Source of the DNA: Metridium senile
Lineage: Eukaryota; Cnidaria; Anthozoa; Actiniaria; Metridiidae
DNA: 64,000 nucleotides
Assembly: GCA_949775045.1 (NCBI GenBank)
Contig: OX459097.1
Coordinates: forward strand, 8,032,954-8,096,953
Direction of reading: 5' to 3'
The first letter of the stretch is position 1. The number at the start of each line of letters is the position of its first letter. Below the pieces are notes generated by a model. That model saw nothing but the letters and a program-made list of their open reading frames with translations. It searched no databases and was not told the origin of the DNA. This document shows positions 55,433 through 64,000 of this stretch, piece after piece. A program made the position numbers and the translations under genes.

Positions 55433-57275
55433 ATAAAAAGACTTTCGAACTGTTTCCGATACATTCGAAATGATCCTACCCGAGCAAAACTAGCGTCCTT
55501 GGTTGTCAAAGAAAACGCCCTGGTGACGTCATTGCATGTGACGTCAAAGTAGTAAGGTTCAAGACATTTGGTCAGAGTTGCTACATCATTTCAAGGATGT
55601 AATCATTTATAAAATGATACTGATATAAGATGTATTTTTATTCTTTTGATGTAGTTCAATTATTTGTATTAGTAATCATTAAATTTTTAGTTCTATTTCA
55701 TTATTATAATATTCTATTATTATTATGTTGTTCATTATTTTTTTATATGAATTCTTCATTACATATTACCGTCATCAACGTCTTTTTATCAGATTTCGTA
55801 TCACCATAATTTTGGCTGTTAGTGTAATATATTAATTCATATAAATAGCGATTATTAGTGATTATAATTGGTGTTGGTTTTCGTTATCCAAATTATCATT
55901 TTTGTCAATTTTCATTTCTATGACATTATTGCTATTATTTAAATTTAGGTTTTTTTTTTTATTTCATATGATCATCATAAGATTATCATTTCGTATTAAT
56001 AGGCCTAATCGGAGTTAGCATGTACGATTTCACCAAATTCAAAACCTCTGTAAATAAGATCTTGTTTTCTACTGAAAAAAATGTACGTGATCTGAATCGA
56101 AATACAACTGAAAGACAAATAAACTTATTCCCAAAATATCTACATTGAGTGGAAACTCGCGTAGCAGCTCGTTAGAAGTAGCCAAATAGGCTTATTATTA
56201 ATTAACTGATATAAATTAAAAATATTGGAGCAGTTCTCACTAAATTGTGAATACTTTTTGGTGAATTACATTTTAATGAAACTTATTTCCGTTGTGTTCT
56301 TTTGTTGTTATTTGAATGTCACGCTAATGCACTTTGTTGCAGAGATTAATAAAAACAACTTTAAATTTTATAGATTATTTTCAAGTTAATTTTTTCAATT
56401 ATCATCATCATCATCATTCGGTAACTATGTAACTCTATAATTTATAATTGCTCGTGTTTGTGCTCTGTATTGTTCATTCCTTTTTTTACAGAATTTATCT
56501 TTAGAGTATATATTTAAAGAAAAAACAAGAGTTTCAGCAATTCTTTAGTTATTCTAATTATTGCTTTTCGTCTATGCTAATCTCTAAGGCTTTTGTTAAA
56601 AAGTGCAAGCCACCTTACTTTTTTGAACTATAATTTTTGTTGCATGCTCAAAACTCAGCTTAAAACTTATTGATTTAACTGATATTTTTCTTAGTTTTAA
56701 ATTGTTTTATACTTTTTGATTACAGCGCCTAGAACAGTGATGAATAGGCAATTTATAAGTATATATTATTATTGACAATGACAATGACAATTATGTTATT
56801 TTCACCTTATAATTTACAAATTATTAAACATATTATTAATTATCCTTATATGGAGGTGAGAGCCAACTGAGGTAACTATAGGAAGGTAAACATATTTTAC
56901 GTAATCTTTTACGTCAACACAACTGAACAGCGCCACCCCCGCAGCATTGTGGATCTTTTGTTCCGTCTCCTATTTACTAAAATTAAATAATATTAAAATA
57001 TCTGCTAGGAAATGCGTCAATAGCAAAAAAGAATAAAATATGAATTATAAGTTATATCAATATAAGTTTAATTAATAATAACAAGGAACTACATTGCGAA
57101 ACTAACAAAAGGACACACGACACACCCTTACAACATGCAGTTCCGGAAAGTAAAGATTGCTTAACTTTTCAATATATGCATATATGCTATAATATACATG
57201 GACAATTCTCGAACGTTTCTATCGTATTATAATATCTTTATCGATGTTTTATGTTAGTTTTTCCTCTTTCCATAG

Positions 57276-57541
57276 GTGTTTGTCAGGATCTACTATTCTT
57301 CGACCGATCCTCGAAATATCCATTACTATAGGCAACCAGGTTGTTCTTCCTTTAGCCCGATTACGGTATACGGTTCACGCTTCCCGGTCTTTTGGAAACG
57401 GTACGTGGATTGGATCGGAAATCTCATTTTTAAAAATAAATCACTACGAAAGTGTCGCCGTTCAAATGTGCATAAAAGCAAGTTTGCGGCCATGGGTTCT
57501 CTAGACATTCTTACGAAGACACTAGTGAGGAAGAAGCCAGT
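57276..57541 (+). pseudogene. exon-like ORF upstream of gene copy 7
   Basis: Open to the donor at 57542; I-Y-Y-S-S-T-D for I-Y-Y-P-S-T-D. Confidence 0.35.
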
Positions 57542-57598
57542 GTAAGAGACAGACAATATCAAAAATAATTTACCAACCAATTTGAAAGCAGAGCAGCT

Positions 57599-58283
57599 AT
57601 GGTAAAACATTTGGTAAGTTATTTTTTGTGTTTCTTTTTATGAGAGATTTTAAGAACTTAAAATATTGGCTACTGAGCTGTTACGAGAACTGATTTGCGA
57701 CTGCAAACCGAACCGCTATTGGTCCGGCGAGAATTCACCGAGTAAGATCTAGAACGATCGATTCGTAACCGATAAAACCTTCGCCAATTCGAGTGTCGCC
57801 GAATGCTCCCCGACATGTAACCGAATGGCGACAGTTTTGTCGACTCTTTGTCGCTGAACACTCGGCTTTAAGAGTGTTTTGCGTAGCAATTTCAATTACT
57901 TTACAAATGTTTTCAATTACTTTAAATCGTCATCATCATTGTTAACACCAGCATCAATGTCGTAACTATCGTTGTAAACACCATCGTAGTCAACACCATC
58001 AGTACCACTGTATATACTCATGTTATAATTCTACTGTTTCTAGATCCTTTCAAGCTGTATTATACTTTTACTACAAGTCCATTGCATGTTATCGTTACCA
58101 ACGTTATGTCTAAAGAACCCCTGCGTGAATTCAACAATATTCAACGCGAAACTAGGACAGCTTGAATACAAGTGCAACATTATGGCGACCAGTTGCAAGA
58201 GCAAAACCAAACCAGGGTTCTGTGAACCTATTAAAGTGCCAGCAACAGGCAGAACAATATGCTGTCTATGTAGTGGCAGCTAA
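57599..58283 (+). CDS. secreted cysteine-rich peptide, array copy 7 (type A, 84 aa)
   Basis: Exon 1 is 57599-57613, the intron is 430 bp, and exon 2 is 58044-58283. The mature region matches copy 2 up to G-F-C-E-P (L28, A-K-L-G-Q-L, T-S-C-K), then copy 1 to the end (V-P-A-T-G-R-T-I-C-C-L-C-S-G-S). The signal peptide is the copy 4 version (ILSSCIILLLQVHC). This patchwork within 240 bp suggests gene conversion. Cysteines are as in copy 1 and the sequon N34-S-T is kept. It is the last gene of the array. Confidence 0.8.
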
Positions 58284-58389
58284 CAACTCATTATGCGGGC
58301 TTCCTGTGGAATAATCTATGCTCTTCAAAAGAAAAATCTACTCAGTCTGCAAGAACAAGCTCCGGTTCTTAGAAATAGTATCATCTTAA

Positions 58390-58575
58390 TTAAGCCTGGT
58401 TCACACGGCATCATAATCATAGTCATAATCATAAGCACCGCAGTTAGAAGAAATGGAGAAGTTTCCATTTTCTTATGATTATGACTATGACGTTATGTTG
58501 CACGTGTGAACCGTACAATCTTAGTCGTAAACGTGGTTATGATTATGATTATGAGGCCGTGTGAACCAGGCTTAA
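58390..58575. mobile_element. TTAA MITE, unit 7
   Basis: Full copy with a small insertion (AGCACCGCAGTTAGAAG) in the left half. Confidence 0.8.
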
Positions 58576-58672
58576 AGGTTAAACGATAATATGGTACAAC
58601 CTCTATAATCCGACCATTTTAAAAAGGTTCGCTTCTCAGAGGTTTGACTGTATTGGATAATATTTTAGGGGG

Positions 58673-59042
58673 TTATCCGCTGACTATGACAACATGTTTT
58701 AGTTTGAGTGATGACTCGTACTCAGTTTCAAACGGCCCTTTTCGAATGGTGGTCAGTTGAAACTGGGTACTAGATACTACGCGGCGTTTTAGCCATAATT
58801 TTAGTACATCCATTTCTAGCATTTCAAAGTCAATTTTAAGCCCAAAGTAAGGAATCGCGGGCTCAAGTTGTGATAGAATAGTTTGCTTCATTATTTCCGA
58901 CGCCATGCTGTAAAGTAACCAAGCCTTCAGGTCAGACCGTTGATGGCGTGGGAAATTCAAGTTGTAAACTATTTCAAGCAACCAAAGAATAGTAGGTTCA
59001 TTAATAGGCTGAGTTATGTATGATATATTATTATTTAAAAGA
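58673..59042 (-). pseudogene. conserved antisense ORF, unit 7
   Basis: Open; shares the Q-F-Q-L-T-T-I-R-K end with unit 6. Confidence 0.35.
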
Positions 59043-59244
59043 CTACAAAGTATTTATAACAACTAGTATTATATTAATGCAGTATGGTGTGAGCTGTACT
59101 CAAGAAAGAAAATGTCTATTGTTAGTTTCGCTGACTGAGTATATATTTATAAGTTACATATTGTAAGCAACTAGTATATAGGATCAACAATTTGAGAGCC
59201 TTTTTGGTAATAAAAAGACGTTACGATAATGTTTGTGTCAGTTT

Positions 59245-59515
59245 GAAGAAGAGCGAGCGCCCGAGTGGTTATGGGTTAGCAAAGGGAGCCCAGTTAAGTA
59301 ACAAACGCAGTAAGGCTCTAACACAGGAATCCCAAAAGCAAACGCACTAATATTTAGCGTCGTTAGTCTCCCAGGAGGTCGACGGTGTGATCTTATCCCT
59401 TCTCTCTCTCTCTCCACAACTGCTCTGTTTTATGGGTATTTAAAGCTACTTACAGCTACACAGAATTGAAAAAGTCGAATAAAGGGTAAGGGCACTAAGG
59501 AGCAAATTCGGGACC
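59245..59515 (-). mobile_element. SINE remnant at the right end of the array
   Basis: The last recognisable unit sequence is GCACTAAGGAGCAAATTCGG; unrelated sequence follows from about 59516. Confidence 0.55.
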
Positions 59516-59689
59516 TCTCTCTTCAAAAGCCGCGTCTCAGTAACAAACTGAGCTGCACTTGTTTCTACAAGAAAGGTTTGTTGCTCACCCTGATTTCTTG
59601 ATAGAAAAAAGTCAATGCTAGCAAGAAACAAAAAGAAACAAAACAGAAAGAGAGTTAAAAAGAAATTTGAAAGGAAAAAAGAGAAACTA

Positions 59690-60900
59690 ATCAAACCAAC
59701 AAACCAATATACAAACAAACCAACCAACCAATGTACAAACAAACAAACCTTGCAACAAATCAACAAACCAACCAACCAACCAAAAACAAACCAATAAACA
59801 AACAAACCAATAAACAAGCAAACCAACAAACCAATATACAAACCAACCAACCAACCAATGTACAAATAAACCAACCAGCCAATGTACAAACAAACCAACC
59901 AGCCAATGTACAAACAAACCAACCAATATACAAACCAACCAACCAACCAACCAACCAACCAACCAACCAACCAACCAACCAACCAACCAACCAACCAACC
60001 AACCAACCAACCAACCAACCAACCAACCAACCAACCAACCAACCAACCAACCAATGCAACCAACCAACCAACCAACCAAAAAAAAACCAATAACCAATAT
60101 ACAAACAAACCAATAAACAAACAAACAAACAAACCAATATACAAACAAACAAACAAACCAATATACAAACAAACCAACCAACAAAACCAACCAAACAAAA
60201 ACAAACAAAAACAAACAAATAAACAAACAAACCAATAAACAAACAAAACAAACAAACAGACAAACAAACCAAACAAACAAAAACAAACTAATAAACAAAC
60301 CAATATACAAACAAACCAATGTACAAACCAACAAACCAAACAAAACCAAACCAATATACAAACAAACAAATCAACCAACAAACCAACAAACCAATAAACC
60401 AACAAACCAACCAAACAGTTACAAACCAATAAACCAACAAACCAACATACAAACCAACATACCAATAAAATAAACAAACAACAAACCAAACAACCAAACA
60501 AAAACAAACCAATATACAAACAAACCAACAAACCAATATACAAACAAACCAACAAACCAAACAACCAAACAAAAATAAACCAATAAACAAACAAACAAAC
60601 AAACAAACAAATAGACAAATAAACCAATCAACTAAACAAACAAAAATAAACCAATATACAAACAAACTAACCAACCAATGTACAAACAAACCATGCAACA
60701 AATCAACAAACCAACCAACCAAACAAAAACAAACCAATATACAAACAAACCAACCAAACAAAAATAAACCAATAAACAAACAAACAAACAAATAGACAAA
60801 CAAACCAATCAACCAAACAAACAAAAATAAACCAATAAACAAACAAAACAATACACAAAAGAAACAAAGAAACAAACAACTAACAAATCAACACACAAAC
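59690..60900. repeat. long AACC/AAAC simple repeat
   Basis: About 1.2 kb of CAAAC and CAACC units, with a pure (AACC)n core at about 59936-60053 and ATATACAAACAAACC variants around it. Very long ORFs (up to 393 codons, Leu/Val/Cys/Trp-rich antisense) are repeat artefacts. Confidence 0.95.
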
Positions 60901-61575
60901 AAATGAATACTGAATAAACAAACAAAGAGACGACAAATAAAACAAAAGACGCAAAGGCAAATCATGTACACGGGAAAGAAATAAAAAAAGAAACAACACA
61001 CGTGCAAAGAAAATAATGAAGAAACACACAACAACTGAATTAAAGAAATAACGATCAGAGGAGAGAGGAAACAGAGAGAAAATAAGGGAAAGTTATGAAA
61101 TGAAAGTGCAAAGTCGAATAAATTGAAAGATGAAAAAGAAATAAATTAAAGAGATATAATCAAAAAAGAAAAAAGAAACCAGCTGAAGAATTTAAGAAAA
61201 TAAAAATAAGAAACTATATGATAGAAAACAAATGAATGAATGAACCTAGAAAAATAAAGAAATGAAAAAAAAAAGGATTAATCAAGCGAAAAGAAAAAAA
61301 GAATGTTTTTTATATATATATAATTAATGGTCAGTCTAGAAACTTTCGAGTTTCAAGAAGAAAGAACCAATCACAAAAGACACCTGTAAAAACCAGACAA
61401 CATGGTATATCTAGTCAATTTGAAATTGTTGAAAACCAACTAATAACAAATGAGTACGAAATAACTGTACTTAATTAACCAAGGTCTGTGTACCAATTAA
61501 TGTCGGTTTAGACAAAGCGGCTATTGCACACAAATTGTAATTGATCGGGTCGGATGATTGTTGAGACATCCAGCA
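60901..61575. other. A-rich sequence, no gene recognised
   Basis: GAAAGAAA/AATAAA-rich sequence that grades out of the simple repeat. No ORF support. Confidence 0.5.
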
Positions 61576-61795
61576 TACCGTATTTACCCGAATAAGCGCC
61601 GCGGCGCTTATTAAATTTGTCTCGATCTCACCGTCCCCTTCTTGATCCGCGATGAATTATAACTACTTTGAGCTGAAGAATATAGCTTTTGGTAAAAATT
61701 CATTTCGAATGCTGCTCTAGCAGTAACATTATAGCGTTAAAGTGCGGCGCTTATTCGAGGCCGGCCCTTATTCGTGTAAATACGGTAATATATCC
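61576..61795. mobile_element. MITE, TACCGTATTTACCCGAATAAGCGC ends
   Basis: ACCGTATTTACCCGAATAAG, then CGCCGCGGCGCTTATT at left; GGCGCTTATTCGAGGCC and TTATTCGTGTAAATACGGT at right. About 220 bp, non-coding. Similar ends are widespread in marine invertebrate genomes (recalled, not searched). Confidence 0.75.
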
Positions 61796-61924
61796 AGGCA
61801 GTGTTACTGCACACTGTAATAGTTTTAATTTTCTAGCATTGTAGCTACAAAAAGAGATATATAATTAAGCGAAGAAGCACAAGCATTGACCATTTTCATG
61901 ATAGAAAATGAACAATATTAATAG

Positions 61925-62000
61925 TCCGAGGGGGGAGACGGGGCTCCCTTTGTCCAAGTGGTAAGGGTGATCGGCGATCAGTTTTGAAAATGATCCTTCA
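61925..62000. mobile_element. fragment of the poly-G-ended hAT-like MITE
   Basis: GGCTCCCTTTGTCCAAGTGG, then TAAGGGTGATCGGCG matches the left arm at 24430-24482; the rest is missing. Confidence 0.6.
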
Positions 62001-62069
62001 GTTAAAAGGTATGCAGAAGATTAAGAAAACGGTTATAGTCTTGTAAGGTAGTAACTATATCATCGCCTG

Positions 62070-62110
62070 ATGAAGACTAGCAGTAGCTGTCGAAACGTCG
62101 CGGTCCAAAC
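62070..62110 (+). other. CTGATGAAG...CGAAACGTC retroelement-type motif
   Basis: CCTGATGAAGACTAGCAGTA, then GCTGTCGAAACGTCG. CTGATGA and GAAA frame a short helix (GAC-AGC/GCT-GTC), as in hammerhead ribozymes and at the 3' ends of some Penelope-like elements, but I cannot close stems I and III, so it is only a resemblance. Confidence 0.3.
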
Positions 62111-62214
62111 CTTCGACATTCGCGAGAAAAAGCTATAACATGTTATTAAGTAAAGAATAGTATTTTACGTCGGAAGTCCCTTCATGATCAGCCGAAGCTG
62201 ATCATCCAGATAGC

Positions 62215-62390
62215 CGACGGTGCGCTCATTTTACTTCCCTCTCTCCATCTGTGCTCCGTCTTACGGGTATTTAAAGCTACACGGAAAGAAGAGAAGTTGA
62301 AACAAGGATGCGAGGTCACTGGGAATCGAACTCGGATCGACCTCTCGCACAGAACGCCGCGCACTAACCAACTGTACCATCCTTGCTTCT
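62215..62390 (-). mobile_element. tRNA-derived SINE (minus strand)
   Basis: Read antisense: CAAGGATGGTACAGTTGG, then TTAGTGCGCGG (A-box region), GAGTTCGATTCCC (B box) and a closing CATCCTTG that pairs with the first eight bases. A body follows: GTAGCTTTAAATACCCGTAA, GACGGAGCACAGATGGAG. The array SINE remnants share this body. Confidence 0.75.
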
Positions 62391-64000
62391 CATCATGGTT
62401 AATACTGAGAGGGGAATTTCTCCTCTATTAACTATGATCTCATATCCACGATGAAATATCTTTATAATTTTATACTGAGTAACTAGTTTGTTTTGATTTA
62501 TATAATTTGAGTGTTTGCTCTCTAGTGTTAGTCTTTTATATTTGAACTAAAATATTGTCTTTGTTTATATCAAGGTGCCGGAAAAAGGTTTTTCATAGGC
62601 ATCCATTATTTAAGCATCAATTTCGATTCAGTCATTGTTGCCAGAAGCAAAATTCACAAATATTTATATGAATGTATTCACAAACACTGGTAAAAACAAA
62701 CTCAAACATTTAACAGATCAATAATGACTTAACATCAACAACATTTTGTTTTATTTAGCAAAAGAATATGAAGTATATAATAAGAAGAAACGAAAGTAAA
62801 AGCCACAAAAAAAAAAGAAAAAAAAGAAAGAGTATAAAGGACTTAGCTTTTGAGTTAAATATATCTAATAAAAACAACTTATAACATACTGAAAATACTG
62901 ATATAAATAAAAACACTTCAATCGCAATATAATTATAGCAGTTAACTCTGATTATAGTGTGAATCATATTTTTGCTATTTGCCGCGCAAAATACAAATAT
63001 TTGAGAATAGGAAGATTTAAACGAAATTTACTGCATTAGATTGAACTAAAAACTCGTTAGAAGATCAAGGAAGACAATGTGCTCTTATGCAAACAAGTTT
63101 GACTTTTTGAATGGCTTGGTTTGTAAAGAAAGCTTTATCTGCTTTTATAAGTGCTATTTTCACCCGTATAAATAAAAATTAAATATATATATATATACAT
63201 ATATATATTCACACTCGATTCATATGAATTCACAACACAGAAAAAAGCATGTTATAAAAATATACAATAATAAAAATGTCAAAAAATAAAACAGGAAAGC
63301 AAACCAAAGAATAATGATTTGCTTCGCTTATTTTATTAAAAAAATGCTTGGATTCTTGACTGAATAATCCAAAAACCCTAACAGTAACAAACGATTTTTG
63401 GACAAAATGGCGGAGTTTGCGTGGAAAAGCATCAAATGTCGAAATCTAGAAGAAAAAGGCTGCGAAGTAACACAAACAAAAGCTGTTTTCTTTCCTTCAT
63501 TGTTAATCAAAACGATTCCAATTTCCTTGTAATAACAGGCAATCTCAAACGACCGGTTTTATCAATAGCTTTGTGATAACTTTGTCTTTGATCAAGTGAT
63601 TACAGTGATAGCGTATAATGCCTAATAATGATCGTAATAGGCTAGCCAATCCCAGCGGGAAAGGTCTTTCTAGTGTATTCAAGACAAGAGAAAAAAGAAC
63701 AGCATCGGGGAGTAGCTAATGTTGATAAAGACATGATTATTCTGCAGACGTGTGTGACTTGTATAGTTTCGACCATATCACAAATAGATTGGGAAGTTTG
63801 ACTGATGGATCTCTTTAAAAAGATCTTAACATGGAAATTTATTTTTTTCATATTATGAACTATAGGTTACAGCCCCGGGTTACAACTTTGGATCTCTGGT
63901 ATTTTACACAAGCATGAAATTACTTCCAAATACGTTAGACAAAATGTGCCGCGAAAAGCTCTGTTTATCGAGGAACTATAGGGCAGTCTGCCATAAGTTT
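62391..64000. other. no gene recognised
   Basis: AT-rich sequence with a short (TA)n tract (63183-63210). The ORFs of 60-70 codons on the minus strand have no domain or splice support. Confidence 0.45.

Noticed and set aside
59446..60627. 393-codon antisense ORF and other long ORFs in 59446-60875
   Set aside because: They read through AACC/AAAC repeats, giving only low-complexity Leu/Val/Cys/Trp/Gly runs; several frames are open at once on both strands.
62070..62110. Complete hammerhead ribozyme
   Set aside because: CTGATGA, a short helix II and GAAA are present, but I could not find complementary stems I and III with a cleavage triplet in place.

Overview
The window looks like AT-rich, gene-poor metazoan nuclear DNA. 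It has spliced genes with GT-AG introns, TATA boxes, many short inverted-repeat transposons (MITEs), LINE and SINE fragments and long simple repeats, and no long conserved ORF or bacterial-style operon. Several transposon ends (runs of G next to CTCCCTTTGTCC, and TAGCCTGCGTAAACAG) resemble repeats I associate with corals and anemones. My guess is therefore an anthozoan cnidarian, held with modest confidence and unchecked.

Layout. 1-4890: no recognisable gene; simple repeats and MITEs. 4897-6497: a two-exon gene for a 91-residue secreted cysteine-rich peptide, with TATA box and poly(A) signal. 6500-11250: MITEs, 140-bp tandem repeats, no gene seen. 11255-59515: a tandem array of seven large units (about 5.4 to 9 kb), each carrying one copy of a two-exon gene for an 83-84 residue secreted cysteine-rich peptide. 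59690-60900: a long AACC/AAAC simple repeat bordering the array. 60900-64000: MITEs and a tRNA-derived SINE, no gene seen.

The main content is this peptide family. In every array copy exon 1 encodes only MVKHL, then a phase-0 GTAAGTT donor; exon 2 encodes the rest of the signal peptide and the mature peptide. Two subtypes alternate along the array in the order A A B A B B A. Type A has a short intron (420-430 bp) and usually ends CCLCSGS; type B has a long intron (758-966 bp) and ends SCDCK, SCGCQ or SCDCQ. The upstream single gene shares the exon layout, the end of the signal peptide (I/V-H-C), the C-x6-C spacing and the terminal C-x-C, so I read it as a diverged relative. None is recognised by name; secreted defence, venom or signalling peptides are possible. 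Copy 5 has a broken exon 1 and copy 4 has lost one conserved cysteine.

Each unit also carries non-gene passengers: a TATA-linked mini-ORF (MARKSNEEQ...), a decayed exon-like ORF just upstream of the start codon, a conserved antisense ORF, a TTAA-flanked MITE about 100 bp after the stop codon, a long hairpin MITE, minisatellites and a SINE remnant. Near-identical blocks of 1.4 to 3.4 kb shared by non-adjacent units show recent homogenisation, and unit-specific insertions with clear target duplications give a relative clock.
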